A stretch of 64,000 bases of DNA, taken from positions 1,890,264 through 1,954,263 of the forward strand of contig OX465113.1 of assembly GCA_949987565.1 (NCBI GenBank), written 5' to 3'. This document shows positions 1 to 12,715 of this stretch, piece after piece. The notes beneath the pieces were generated by a model. It was not told the origin of the DNA and did no database searches. It was given only the letters and a program-made list of their open reading frames with translations. Each line of letters starts with the position of its first letter. Positions within the stretch are counted from its first letter, which is position 1. Source of the DNA: Luidia sarsii. Its lineage: Eukaryota; Echinodermata; Asteroidea; Paxillosida; Luidiidae. The translations under genes and the position numbers were made by a program.

Positions 1-1726
1 AATGAGAGGAGGTCCGCTGTACTTAACACAAGGTGAAGAGCGATGAATCATTAACTGCAAAAGACAACGTGCAACATACAAGCAAGCATTCCGACATAGC
101 TACCCATCCCGACGACCCTCAATCACAAGTTTCAAGGCGGAGCAATCTTCTCCCACCGAAAAAAAAAAATCCGCGCAATATGGAAAATAGCTCAGGCCGA
201 CACGAGACGAAGGGGTGGGGTTTGCTTCTTGTTTAGAAAATTGTTCTAAAGCCTGCATTTTGTGAATTAAATTGCACAAGGAAGCGGCCTTCACATGACA
301 AAAAAAAGTCGAGCTGCCCTTATAATCAGAAGAGATGGCCGTGATTAGTTCTCCGTGCATCTTTGCTGGCATGCAGGCATATAGCACGCCGTATCACTAC
401 ACGAGCGGTGCGCACTCTCTTGTCTACCAAGCGTGTCTTCACAAAGATGGACCGACTGGAAACCTCTAATCACGTCTTTTGTGGCGTGCAGCGCGCGGCT
501 TCAATTTGCGGGATAATTCGTCTCCTTGCCCCACATCTATTCACGATCTGACCGACAGAAGAAGAAGAAGAAGAAGAGGAGGAACTGAGACACAAAATCC
601 TTGGGCGAACTTCCTGACAATCGTCGGCGTGATGAGGAGGAGAGGAGACCTTCCTCGGCGTGATCGTGTTACGGGTCTGCAGCCACCTCGCCAGCTAAAC
701 AATGTCCGATAGTCGATAACCGAGGGGGGAAACCAATAGGTGAGAGACTTCACACGTGTTCCATGCTTCAGCTGTTTTCGATTACAAACCTACTGCGTCG
801 ACGTGCCAACCCACAAGCCGCCCAACATGTACGACTGTTCATTCCACACTTTTCGTGCAGAACATCTTGAGAGGTTATTTTCTTAAAATTAGTCCCTTGT
901 GGAAGGAGATCATACATCTTAATGTACTGCAGCATTAGCTACATTCCCATTTCGTTTGTTTTCATATCGCAAGCGTAGCAATCGCAATGAGATGACACTC
1001 ATTTGGGTGAAATAAGAAAAATAATTTAACAACAAGATTTAACACATGCAATTCCACATATCTTGAAAAAAATGATATTCATGATGTTTTTGATGTTTAA
1101 ATTAATTTCATTAGATAAATATAGAGATTTAATTCTTATAGCCAACCAAGAGGGCGTCAGAATGGCGCCCTCGTGAGACACGAATCGCCTTTTTCAAAGA
1201 ATCCCCATGTCAGCGCGGATGTAATTGGCTACGCCAATATACCGTATGCATTGACGTCATTGCGGCGTCATCATAATGGCAAAAAAGCGGCAAAAAGTGA
1301 AAACCGCGCAATATGCAGACTCGGCATATTGGATTGGCCTTTGCACGCATGCTCAATTTCACGCATGCTTGCGTCATTGTATGATGACCGTTCACATGCG
1401 CATACTTCAAAATCCTGTCTATCGGTATATGGGAACGTGATACTACTTAAAACCGTATTGGATATTCGGTTGTCTCTTGCCATGTCTAGCCAAACCGCTC
1501 TAGCAAATCGTTACGTACATTGTAAATTATTTCGTGTTTTTAATATACCAATGGCATACCTAAGCACCATGGGAAAAAGCAAAACCATCTGCTAAAACGT
1601 ACCCCTCTCCCTGCATCATCGCCTCAATAGCCAGGTATTCATTTATTTATCATTATTCTATCAATTTGTAGAGAGTGAAACCTGCGTCTGTGACGTAGTC
1701 AAAAAGGGGGCGTGGCGTGTACTCAC
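1..1726. other. Flanking intron DNA beyond exon D
   Basis: No exon or RNA gene is supported here. The block contains a short (AAG/AGG)n run at about 559-581, an AT-rich stretch at 1010-1140, and a small hairpin whose arms are gagggcg and cgccctc at 1151-1173. A palindromic TGACGTCA lies at 1252-1259. Confidence 0.6.
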
Positions 1727-1934
1727 CACTCCTTGGCTTAACGGTCAGCGTGTGGTGCAGAGCAGCCTGTAGATTTCCAATCCTGATGTGGGCAATGATT
1801 GACGTCACGCCGTCGGGAACTAGGGCGACCACCGTGGACCAGTCGGTGTGGTTCAGACTGTCAATCTCGGACTCGGTGTGCGTGAAGATGTCGCCCTCGG
1901 GAGGGACCCAGGGCCCGCAGATGCCATTGCCGAG
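1727..1934 (-). CDS. Internal exon D of the same split gene
   Basis: This is a 208-bp internal exon, acceptor taatccttacag|CTCGG and donor GGAGTG|gtgagt. The other two frames contain stops; the open frame starts in phase 0, gives 69 codons and ends in phase 1. The peptide begins LGNGICGPWVPPEGD, carries one sequon (NHT), and ends HHTLTVKPRS. The stretch VVALVPDGVTSIIAHIRIGN looks like successive beta strands around a P-D-G turn. Codon third positions are mostly G or C. This is the 3'-most exon in the window; the gene continues beyond position 1, since the next exon must start with two bases and none was found in 1-1726. Function unknown. Confidence 0.75.
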
Positions 1935-3030
1935 CTGTAAGGATTAACAATGTATAGTCAGCATCAGCCACTGGCCGCTTCGAGCTCTATGTTAATTGCC
2001 TCCCATGCTGGAATAGCAGTAGTTGTACCAATGACAGGTGCTCCGTATGGGTGACGGTGTGAAAGTCCGTGACGAGTAACGGTGCAACACCTTCTGAAGG
2101 GGGAAACTTGGTTAGTTTATGATTCTCCCGAACGACAGTCAAAGAATATGAAGATGCAAACATGAATCGATGATGTACAGGGTTAGCATGGAGCTTTCTG
2201 AGGCACTTTTCATTATGATGTTACATTTACTTAGACCACTATGACGTAGTTTCATGGGGTGCCTGGTTGCAGAATATCACCGTCTTTTCCAGACTGCTGC
2301 TTTCATATTCACGGCGGCTGAATTCCCAATTACCGTAACGAATGCATGCCGGATAATTTATTGAAAAGCAGTTTTTGAATATGTTTCCAGCATGACTTTT
2401 ATTTCACTCACGCGGGTTATGAAATAATCATCAGCTTGGGGGGTCCCAGTCTCCTCTCGAGGGCAAAATACACCGTAGAAGCCACCTCCCCAATGCGAAA
2501 TGTCCTTAATGACAGGATGGATTTGGATGTAGAATTGCACATTAATCCACCCTGGGAATGTGCACTTTATTTCATTGAGCTGTCCACTCACATTTGCAAA
2601 AAAAACCCAAATAAAATGGTCACGTACTTATAACAAAACCCAGCAATTTAAAAAGAAAAAAATCGTTGAGCAATAAAAGGCAGGTAATCCATGTACTCTA
2701 CACCCAAATTCTGGTGAATGAATTGGAAATGGGGGTTCTATTGGCGCGGTGAAGACATTCTCGCTTGGGACAAGACCGCTTCGAATGGGCCTACGCCTTT
2801 TCTTTTTTTTAGACGATCTACTGGAAATGGAATCGTTTAATCTTCGACACTAAGTCAATTCGTGCGGGGAGGATGTATAATAAGGACCGTAAACCCGTGG
2901 TAACTCGTCCGTGAACCAGGGCTCTGGCATGCGAGGCACGAAGCCATTGGAGAGCTCTGCTGGCGTCGCTGACCGGCCTATTGTAATGACAAAGCAGCCA
3001 CAGAGGCCTACAGACATCTGAGGGCCATTA
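1935..3030. other. Intron C-D, distal part, no gene seen
   Basis: Mixed-composition unique-looking DNA. A minus-strand open stretch near 2985-2880 reads like protein but has no usable donor and the wrong phase. Nothing else is supported. Confidence 0.5.
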
Positions 3031-3035
3031 GAGAG

Positions 3036-3135
3036 CTTGACGTCTTGATACTGGCAGCACCTTTCTCAGAGGCTTTCTGCCGTTGAGAAAGGTCCCGCTT
3101 GAATCGAACCGTCAGGCCTTCTGAATTTGTGAGGT
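3036..3135 (+). mobile_element. Degraded Penelope-like end repeat, inverted dimer
   Basis: The right half reads gttgagaaaggtccc, then gaatcgaaccgtcaggcc, a diverged version of the motif seen intact at 5831-5870. The left half (gacgtcttgat, then cacctttctcagaggc) is the inverted copy. The arms are separated by only a few bases. Many substitutions suggest an old copy. Confidence 0.5.
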
Positions 3136-5750
3136 TTTCAAACAGTTTCATCATTCCAACCTGATTAAGATGAGAGCGCATTTCACACGATATTGTCATC
3201 TTTCGTAAAGTAAAATCGCTTCTCATATCCGATTGGTTTAATGGGCGCAAAAAACAGCGTGGGAGAAATACAGAAAGGTGTTTATTACAGGGAAACTGTT
3301 CTATTCTATTGCATAATAAGTTAGTGTATAATGGGATGGGGATGGATGTGATATTGAAACAAAATCAATTAGAAAGTGCGTGCCGCGCTTCGTGGCACAC
3401 ACAAGGTCAACGCTGGTTTAGTGGGTCATCAACTAAATTCGCTGCTTCTCCCAAAGGACATAGGGATATGGAATGGATTCGAATAAGATTTTACAATAAT
3501 CACTGCCGTCGCTCGATCCAATTTAACAGGCAACACGCGGCTTCTAAACAGACTCGACCTCTCCCCTTCGTTCTGCTTGGGAAGTTTCCATACGATTACA
3601 GCGTGTGGGTTAGCCAGGATAAAAAAAACCAGCAACAATCTTCCCATTGCAAGGCGATGCAAGTTCGACGAAATAAGAGTTCCTTTGTATAGAACGACGG
3701 GCCCTGCATCAAGTTTCAAAGGCCGGGAGTAGATGGGGGACACTTGATCTGAGTTCAGTCGAGAACGTCTGACAGACAAGGACTTACGCATCGATTAAGT
3801 ATCTTCTTCTTTTAAGAAGATAGGCCAGCAGCAGATTTGATAGTTCTTCGAGGTTCTTGGATTGGATCTCTGCGGGGAATTATTATTGGCAAGTTGGCAA
3901 GGACCGGATTAATCCAACCGTGAAAATTACATTGAAGACAATCGAAACGGTTCCGGGAAACGGTTTCGACTGCGTCCAACAGAGACATCGGGGGCAGGCC
4001 AAATTGGAAGAGACAAAGCGACGACAAGGAAGGGTCAAGTAGTCCACTCCTTGTGTCCATTAGGCCTATTTAGAAATTCGTTTCAACGCCGGTGGTCATT
4101 ATTACTGCATCTTTTATTATAGATATAAGAGTTATAGAAGGCATTCTGCTCTTGCGTGGCATATCGTTATCTTGAAGGATCGTGCACCCGATTGAAGATT
4201 TTTTTTTAAGAATCGTGTTCAGTAAACTATTGCCCTCCTAATTACTATGGCTACCGACTTGACTATTAACCTCGAGAATAAAACCCTAATAAGAATATTA
4301 CCATGTGGAACGCTACCGTACCCAATATAGTTTCATCGCATGTCCATTTTCAGGTCACAATCAATAGTCGGATGTCATTCGGTGATCTGGGAGAGAATAA
4401 GTTCGTTCGATTTGATGATATCAAACGCCCCAGATGGCTAACATTATTAACCAGGACCCTTAAATAAGCAACTGCATCTACGATTTCAACTATTTGGAAA
4501 TGAGGAGACATACGGTATTATGTTGCACTATTTATAGCTCACGGCATTGGAGACATTCGATGATCGCACAAATTATCAACTTGATATGTAGTTTCGTTTT
4601 ACGCCCGAGCAAACGCAATGCCAAAGTATCATTGTTTCTTAAAGTTTCAATCTAAATATCCCTTTCATTCCTATCATCTGAGATTTCGTTTCTTTCTACC
4701 AATGACATCGAAGGTTGGGCAATGGTATATAATAATTTTTATGCACGAGTGCAGAGCACTGGACGTGACCGAACGCTAAGCGACAGCGATGTTCTATTGA
4801 TTTGACGGCGGTTCTTCGTCAACCACATCAGTATAGGCTATTCCAGGCGGTAGCGGCAGATTTGCTTTCCCGCTTTGCGATATATTTAGCCATTCTCGGA
4901 CGCCGGTTGGTAAACTGAATATGGTAACTTTACCCCAATTTGCACACACAACCGGAAGACGCAAGGCGGAGAGCTTCACGAATCGATCGAAGGATTCCTT
5001 CAAGTTGGAGATTTAGCATGAACTGCATCGGTCTATTCTGAAAGAGCTCCTCGTGCTAGGTACACCCTGGTTTAAAAAAAAATTCATGTTTTCCTGACAA
5101 CCCTGAGAGTCCCCGGTAATTACAGTTTGATTTATAGGAACAGCAATATACATATTGGTATCGCCATGACCAGATATCTTCAATTGAGGAAGAGGTGCTT
5201 TTCTAAAAGATGCTTTAGGTCTAAGCACTGAGATGTACTCTGCATGACAACACCCAAAAAGAGATTGGTTGAAACAAAAACTAACAAATCAGTTGGTTGA
5301 CCTCATATTGTTTTTTTTTGTATATATCGATGTATATTGGTTAATGAATGGCGAATTGGTTAGTTGTCGAACCAATAAGGATTGGTTATTAAGAATGTAA
5401 CATATAATAGGTTGGTTGGACACATAATTATATCTACCAACAACATTAGTTGAATTTGAATATTAATGGTTATTTCAACCATTCTGTTTCTAGGGTGAAG
5501 GCTTACTCAATTAAAGCCATTATTCCAGGAGATGGTTACTGCCTATAGTTATATACTTGCTCAATGGTATTCCTTATCATTTTGGGGGGTAAAATACATG
5601 TACGCGATGTCAGGGCAACCACTTTAGTTTTATTTAGCGGAGCTTTTATGGTTAGAAGGAGGATTATAATGAAGGATTATATGATTATTAATGACTATTT
5701 CAAACGGCGTGTTATGGGCAGGTTATTGGCAAGTGCAAAATCAAATGTAA
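3136..5750. other. Intron DNA, no gene seen
   Basis: Two overlapping ORFs of about 120 codons on opposite strands (3309-3791) have no coding features. From 5265 to 5480 the sequence is peppered with attggtt/ggttggtt motifs in no fixed period. No exon or RNA gene is supported. Confidence 0.5.
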
Positions 5751-5751
5751 A

Positions 5752-5940
5752 ATATTCACATCTCAAAATTTAGTGGGCCTGACGTTTCGATCCTAGCAGG
5801 ACCTTTCTCAAAGGCAGGACCTTTCTCTCAGCCTTTGAGAAAGGTCTTGCTAGGATCGAAACGTCTGGCCAACTAAATTTTGAGATTTGCATTTTGGTAA
5901 TTTTCGTCAGTAAGCAGTTGGCAACATTTTTGTATATCAC
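5752..5940 (+). mobile_element. Penelope-like end repeat, palindromic dimer with hammerhead-like motif
   Basis: The left arm (5761-5814) and right arm (5831-5885) are inverted copies of each other, about 54 bp, separated by about 16 bp. The right arm holds cctttgagaaaggtc, a loop, then aggatcgaaacgtc. The segment ggtct-tgcta-ggatc can fold as a short stem directly before GAAAC (5858-5862), as stem II does in hammerhead ribozymes. The core side (CTTTGAGAAA) is not the canonical CTGATGA. The tail to 5940 (gtcagtaagcagttgg, caacatttttgtatatcac) recurs at 39.5 and 63.75 kb. Assignment to Penelope-like elements is inferred from known hammerheads in that class. Confidence 0.62.
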
Positions 5941-8900
5941 TTTGTAAAATATTCAGTTCGAAAACGTTTCTTTAATTCACAGATTCCAAGTAATTTCGTT
6001 AAGACTAATAGCAATGTTAAATTCGATCAAAAGAAGAAGGTCACTACTGGGTAGGAATGGAAGTCAAACAAATAATGAATAAATGTATTGATGTAATACG
6101 TAGTCTTTAACACGGTCGTTGTGTTATCATCGAATTACCGACCAGAGCTCTTGGTTTGCTGTGTGTCTGATGACGCAGATGTTAAGGAATTAACCCTGGC
6201 ACATTTATAGAATGAACAGCACGTGGAATATCACAACAACTGCCTACGGTGGCACTGCAGCGTTCAAGGACGCTGTCTTTCCCCACGCATACAGCGGATA
6301 CATTGTTAGGCGCTATGCTAATGTACACCAGGAAGGGGAGGGAAAAAAAGTGGCTTTGATGAGTAATGAGATGCTTTGGAATTCAATCGAATTCTGTTCT
6401 TGAACGGAGAAGACGAAACCTCACTGGCGGTAACATCTTTGCTAGAGTACGCTCCAGCCTGGTTTGTGTCGGCTTCGGCTTGAAGAGGAAATGGGGGTCG
6501 GCCTATTCGTGCCCAAAAAATGAGGACGAAATTCATGACGTGTAAATTTGCCAAGCGCTCCACTTTATATTGACCCGCGGCGAAAATAATCTAATGTCTT
6601 TTCCCAAAAATCATTCTTATGCATGGTTGAAAGAGGCTTGATATAGTCGGGGGAAATGGGCATGTTCACTCATCTAGGGCTATACAGCGACGCTTTGGTA
6701 AAAAAAAAAACCACCTAAACCTGATTACATAGAATATGATGATTGAAGATTTCACTTAGCTGCCAAAGCCGAGAAGTTCAGCAATGCTCCCTCCACTAGT
6801 AGGGCGTCACTTAATTCATTTGAATAAAGAGCACGGGCCTGCAATTGATTGCGCAAACAAAGCTAAAGTTCAATCGCTTCAGCTTAATCAAATCAATACA
6901 TTCATCCCAGGGCAGGACGAGTGAAAATTCAGTATAGCGAGACAGGGGGAAAAAAAGGGCGAAAAGGCATGCACTAAAGCCCGCGTGAACAAATCCATCA
7001 TTTTTGAACGACAAGATGTGTGGGTAAGAGCGATTGAGGACGGGATGCAGCGCCATTCATTTTTTTCTTTCTCTTTTTTATACTAACGTCACGACAAGTT
7101 GAAAGGTGGTTTTGAGATGTTCTCTGAAATAATTTAAATGGCAATGACGGAGGTCGTCTCCACTGTCTGTACTGTCTTCCAGCCAAGGCAGATCGACGAC
7201 AGAGGATATAGTACGCGTCTTTATGGAAATGGCATAATTAGAATCCAAAATAAATGTCTCGGAGAGAAGATGACCGTTAAAGCCTCGAGCTGGCTCCCTA
7301 ATGTATATTTTGTTTAAAAGTGTTGGTTAAACAAACAAGTATAGTAATTTTCGGAATATACGCCCCTGCTTATAAGTTGATTAAGCCCATATCATATTAC
7401 CTACATTAGATCTATAATGCCCTGTTAAACTTCTCTATTAAATTGTATAATTGCTACATAGTTGAATGAGACTTAAACGAAGAAATGAACGGAGTCTTGA
7501 ACTCCACTGAGAGACCCAAAACAAGTTTACTGCGGCTTATACACCGGGTGGCTGAAATTCCGAAAAAATACGGTATTTCCCCAACAATTGGTATGCTTTT
7601 TATCAGAAATCTTGGGATTCTGTGATAGTGACCCATATCCTCGAACAGGATTGAACATTTTTGCAGTTCTTATTTTAGCCAATCTCTGTCTGGCACTGCA
7701 TATTCCCCTTCGGCTGACTATAGTCCCCTCTCTTCTCCACCCTGTTCGCTATTAGCCACCGCGACTAGGAGTCTGGGTAGGCGACGGCAAACGGTCTGCT
7801 CCCGGAGACCAGACGCTGACGACGGCAGACGGCAACCGTGTCTGCGGCGCTTAATTCAATGATTTCAGAATGCCGTTCAGTCCGGCCACTGTGTCCCACG
7901 GCAGAGCAAGCGTTGGACTCGCATCCCCCTCCCCCTCCCCCTCTCCCCCACCCTGAAACAACAGACTTCTCGTCTTGCATACGTGGCGTCTACTCATCAA
8001 AACCAAAGGCAAGTAAGCATCCCTCTGCAGGATGCATCAAGTGTATCGATGACTGCAAAGTGAGCCCTCTCTCCCTCAAACCTCAACCCCCTCCCTCCTC
8101 CCCCCCCCCGCGCCAAACCAAAAGAGAAATTAAAACAGGCACATGTCCAGGCTAACGTTAGAGACAAATACTCCATTGAACACTCGTGTCAGCGGCGCTT
8201 TCAACCACTTAACGTTTCTGTGGCAACGCTCTCACGGCTTCTTCGGGGAGCGTGCATTCCCTGCGCGAACGGGGGAGGGGGATTTGCTGCCCAAAATAAT
8301 CAGGTCAGCCGCAATTAATTTCTGGCCGTGACCTAGGGGCTCCTGCATGCAAACAGGCGAATATTACTCAAAGCATGAAATTGCGTTATAAAAAGGGAAG
8401 CCAAATCCTCCGAGATATCATCTTGATACCGACCAGCTTTTACATGCAGGTATCATCCTATCAAACGCTGCAAAACATTATAAGCTATGTGAGGCATGTT
8501 TCTGGAGACCCCCTTTTTCAGACACGATGAGGAACTTATAGAAGTCAATCCAACGAAGAAGCGATATGTTCGATATTACAGTCACGAAAAGAAACAACTC
8601 CGACCTTTCAGACCTGACGTTCTGCACTGCATCCGTCTTGAACGTCACCGAAGGCGCCGCGTAATAACTTGTTTACGATTTTCTTCAGAAGGATCGATCG
8701 AGTGCAAACGACTTCCCAAGGCTTGCCTCGGTAGAGAATGTGCCGGCACAAGAACCCACCGATATTGTGCCTGACAAGTCTGTACCTACACCTGTTTTAC
8801 CGTAAAATAACTGCATTCATGGAAATGAACTTGGGATACAATTGGTTATTACATGAGTGGATTGGTAACATCTACGTGGATGAGATGCATAGGAAAAATC

Positions 8901-9302
8901 GCCACGGTCTGCGAGTTGGCCTTGATAGACGTATCAAAGAGTAGATTTGTGAGTAGGAAATGTTTGTGTTTTTTCCGTAAAAGATGGAAATAACACCATC
9001 TCCATTCAAACGACCCCTGCAAAAGTGCAATATGATTACGGGATGTCTAATGAGTAATTGACGTACTTCGTCACTCCCTGTTATTACGAACTCCCTTTCA
9101 CCCAATTCGATGAATTGCTAACCAAAAATGTTTGAATTTGGAGCAATGAATCCTGGATCGAATCGTCCACTCGAACACGATGGAAGTCGGGGGAGATAAC
9201 GTGATCATTTCGGCGTATTAGGAACATCTACGGCCATGTTAGTGACGTCACCGTAACATTGACTTATATGAGCGCGTACGAAGTACGCTGGACTCTTTTG
9301 GC
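5941..9302. other. Intron DNA, no gene seen
   Basis: Unique-looking DNA of moderate GC. It includes a pyrimidine-rich stretch at 7918-7955 and another at 8070-8112. A possible small plus-strand exon ending at a gtaagc near 8010 is too short to support. Nothing else was identified. Confidence 0.5.
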
Positions 9303-9315
9303 TGACCTTTGACCC
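9303..9315 (+). promoter_or_regulatory. DR1 nuclear-receptor element
   Basis: The sequence TGACCTTTGACCC is, on the minus strand, two direct AGGTCA-type half sites spaced by one base (GGGTCA-A-AGGTCA). This matches the DR1 consensus bound by RXR, HNF4 and COUP-TF type receptors. A TGACGTCA palindrome lies 60 bp upstream (9243-9250). It sits deep in the intron between exons C and D, so an enhancer role is possible but unproven. Confidence 0.4.
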
Positions 9316-10367
9316 GAGAGCCTACTGCCTATGGGTTAACTCTCGAAATGAGGAGACATCATTATGTGAGGACGAGAATGCTGGTCAGCTCTTCGTTAGA
9401 CAAAAATACAGACGCACGGTGAAACCCATAGGTGAAGGCGATGGTAGTGTTCCGATCCTTCACATCGTCTGCACACATGAGTTAATTTAGACTCCAAAGA
9501 TGTTTATCTCGTTCCTTTAAGAGCGTGTTTGATGGGCAGGTACAGAGGGGGACTCATTAAATCCATGGAGTTGGACGCCGCTCAGCAACCCCGGGGAAAT
9601 TATGGCAATGGCCGGCCCACTTCCTCCGAGCCGCGGATGAACACAAAACCACGTCCACAGAACTAAAACCGCCTGGAAAGTTTTACGAGGGGGGGATAAG
9701 ATGCACGCGATACGAGGCTGGCTTAGGGTGCGCTGGAAGATGTGAGGCGAATTATGAATGTGAGGGAACCTCTGGAGTATTGGTCTGAGGTTTGGAGATG
9801 CAGGCCGCAGCTCACTTTCCAGGGAGGGGGAATGAAATCAAAGTCGCCATTCAATACACGCAATGCACGTCCGTGTTCGCATTCTTCTGACACTGACTGG
9901 CGACCAGTGGCCCACAGCGTCTTTGAAAGGGGATTCTCAATTCGTGAAAATTGAATAAGCTCATAACTATATTTGCATTCTTTAAACAGCATATAGACAC
10001 AGATAGATGTATATGTATACAAACATATCTATAGCTACATACATGGGTGTATAAAATTCAGATTAGCACACACGTTTATTGGCTTTCCCCCTCCTATTCA
10101 TGTTACCGTGCACGTTCATTATCTCGTGTTATGTAGGGTATGGGATTGTTCCATTGCTCACGAGCACTGTCTGCGGTGATGCAGCAAGATGGATTGGTAC
10201 GTCTGCAAACATGACTGGATCACGTTCGATCTTTCTCCCGTTGGAAGCGCCCGATATACCTTGTTTGTCTGGACGGTCTAATACGCAAATGTGCATTGAT
10301 TTCTACATCATCAACGGGTTTCGTTAATTTAGTTTAAGGGGGATCTATTCGAGGCTGACAGGGACCT
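9316..10367. other. Intron DNA, no gene seen
   Basis: No exon, RNA gene or recognisable repeat. A (TA)-rich, TATAC-rich stretch occupies about 9990-10050. Confidence 0.5.
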
Positions 10368-11095
10368 CTTTCTCTTGCCGTTGCCCCTTCCATTTTTCCT
10401 ATAAGCCTTGCTCTTGCCCCTTCCATTTTTTCCTATAAGCCTTGCTCTTGCCCCTTCCATTTTTCCTATAAGCCTTGCTGTTGCCCCTTCCATTTTTTCC
10501 TATAAGCCTTGCTCTTGCCCCTTCTATTTTTTCCTATAAGCCTTGCTGTTGCCCCTTCCATTTTTTCCTATAAGCCTTGCTGTTGCCCCTTCTATTTTTT
10601 CCTATAAGCCTTGCTGTTGCCCCTTCCATTTTTTCCTATAAGCCTTGCTCTTGCCCCTTCTATTTTTTCCTATAAGCCTTGCTGTTGCCCCTTCCATTTT
10701 TTCCTATAAGCCATGCTGTTGCCCCTTCCATTTTTTCCTGTAAGCCTTGCTGTTATCCCTTCCATTTGTTCTTATAAGTGTTGCTGTTGCCCCTTCCATT
10801 TTTTCCCTATAAGCCTTGCTGTTGCCCCTTCCATTTTTTCCTGTAAGCCTTGCTGTTATCCCTTCCATTTGTTCTTATAAGTGTTGCTGTTGCCCCTTCC
10901 ATTTTTTCCCTATAAGCCTTGATGTTGCCCCTTCTATTTTTTCCTATAAGCCTTGCTGTTGCACCTTCCATTTTTTCCTATAAGTGTTGCTGTTGCCCCT
11001 TCCATTTTTTCCCTATAAGCCTTGCTGTTGCCCCTTCCATTTTTTTTCCTAAGCCGTCCCTTCCACTTTTTTCTTAAGCCTTGCTGTTGTCCATT
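10368..11095. repeat. 34-bp minisatellite with higher-order units
   Basis: About 20 tandem copies of a roughly 34-bp unit made of ccttgctgttgcccc followed by ttccattttttcctataag. Variants differ mainly at ctcttg/ctgttg and ttcca/ttcta. A block of three variant units (marked by ttatcccttcc and gttcttataagtg) is duplicated at about 10736-10815 and 10842-10920, so the array has grown partly by multi-unit duplication. The right end decays at 11050-11095. Not coding. Confidence 0.93.
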
Positions 11096-12649
11096 TTTCC
11101 AAGGCTTCTCACGAATAATATCGGTTGTGGACTCGATATCTACTGCTTACACCCACCCATTTTAAATGGCAGAATGTATACGTGTTACAAGTTAAGAGCA
11201 CACCGTTTGCCCCATTTTTCGAGTCTAAAACTGCATTGAAAGAGAAAACAGAGCATCAGACCTAAACCGCAACCTTCACCCTCATGCAGCTTATGTTCGA
11301 CATAGACAAAGCCCTAGCATCATCCAGTGCATTGGATTCGTAACGAAGTCTATACGTTGAGGATGGCGACCCGATGTAATATCCAAATGACTGCGATAAC
11401 AAGCACTGAATGTCATTTGGGGGTTGCTGTTTTTCTTCATAGTCCACTGCATAGTGCCGTTAAAGGTATATATCGACCACATGAGTAACATCCCTCGTGG
11501 TATCCACTCCGCTAAGGGTATAGCATCCATATACCAATGTCAGACGATGAGATCGTATTAATTTTATGAGTTGCTGCCAGCACATTATTTGTTGTTTTTT
11601 CTAGTCTCGCTTATACAAGAATCACGTGTTGGATCGTTCAAAATGTTATTAGGAATGGCTCTACCTGGCATGCTGTCGGCTTTTACGCAATGCTCCGACT
11701 ATATTCAGTCAGTGAATTCCCTGTGGGCTACTACACCGAGCGATTTCTTCTCTGTGCAACACTCACGCATTGCAATTATACACCCCGCCCCTTCTCTGTA
11801 AACATGGACGCGGCTCCCAGTGGCGTCGCATCGCCGGTTGTGTCACATACACGGAGATGCACGGGCACCACTCGCGATGCCTGGTACTCTGCAGCAGCCC
11901 AACACTGGTGAACACCGGGTACCAGAGCATCGAACTCGTGCCCGGGAACGCATTACCTGGCCTATGCGGAGTTCGTACACAGCCGCTGATCACGGAGTCT
12001 CTCATTGCTCGCTGGAGGGGTTGGGGGGCTCGCTTACTTCGGCTACAGCTACCCGATCGCATTCTTAGTGTGCGCGGTCTTCAATGGTAAAATAAGAAAG
12101 TAAAAGGGTCCGATCACTGCGGTAAACCTATCAGATGTATGCTACTGCCAAACGGTAGACCCCAGCGACATGAACCTAAACTACATGTATATAGGCATAT
12201 ATATACAAATACCACTGGAACGGAAACGGGACTGGACTTCTGTCGTACTCGTTACTCGTTGCTGTTGCTATGCCGGCAATCTTCGAACCAAGGCGAAAAT
12301 GAAAGGGTATAAAGGTTAAAAACAGCGCACAATATTGCCATATACCTTTTTTCGCCTGCAAAAGTTTTTTTTGGGGGGTGGGGGTGGGCACATTTTACCC
12401 AGGAGAAAACATTGGTCACGGGTAATTACGTCTGGCAAGGATACAGAACCGCTGACAATTAATGGCCATGTGTAAGGAGGCGAGCAGTCACTCCCACATG
12501 TTAGCAGGGAATAACATACGTCAGGGCTAATTACTGCCATACGTTCAAAGACACAGGCATTATGAGCAGCTAGGGGTTTGCGAGACCGGACTGCCCGCCG
12601 ATGGATACAAAGCCATTTTAATGGCGGGGGATGGGGAAGGATTCCTCAC
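11096..12649. other. Intron DNA, no gene supported
   Basis: A GC-richer patch at 11800-12070 is open in several frames but has no consistent coding frame or splice pair. Position 12366 marks a T-run to G-run junction. Nothing firmer was found. Confidence 0.45.
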
Positions 12650-12715
12650 CTGCTCACCGTGACTATGCAGCCACAGTTGTCCCGAGTCAAAGAGCATTAG
12701 AAAAGCAGTCCCTCT
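12650..12715 (-). CDS. Candidate cassette exon between exons C and D (weak)
   Basis: A 66-bp minus-strand segment bounded by an acceptor (ggggtggttcag, with a T-run about 15 bases upstream) and a good donor (GAGCAG|gtgagg). The frame is open for 22 codons in phase 0-0, so it could be included between exons C and D without breaking the frame. The peptide starts RGTAFLMLFDSGQLWL. There is no independent support. A 66-bp open stretch is common by chance, so this is only a candidate alternative exon. Confidence 0.27.

Noticed and set aside
2880..2985. Protein-like minus-strand stretch (NGFVPRMPEPWFTDELPR) after an acceptor-like aatag
   Set aside because: Needs a phase-1 partner that is absent between exons C and D, and the only donor (cgg|gtttac) is poor.
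3309..3791. Overlapping ORFs of 127 codons (plus) and 120 codons (minus)
   Set aside because: No codon bias, splice sites or recognisable motif; opposite-strand ORFs of this length are expected by chance in 64 kb.
6212..6403. Plus-strand ORF starting MNSTWNITTTAYGG
   Set aside because: Reads like a protein at first but has no splice sites, no continuation and no known motif.
11763..12090. Overlapping open frames on both strands in a GC-richer patch
   Set aside because: No single frame is consistently coding; frames would need shifts; no acceptor-donor pair.
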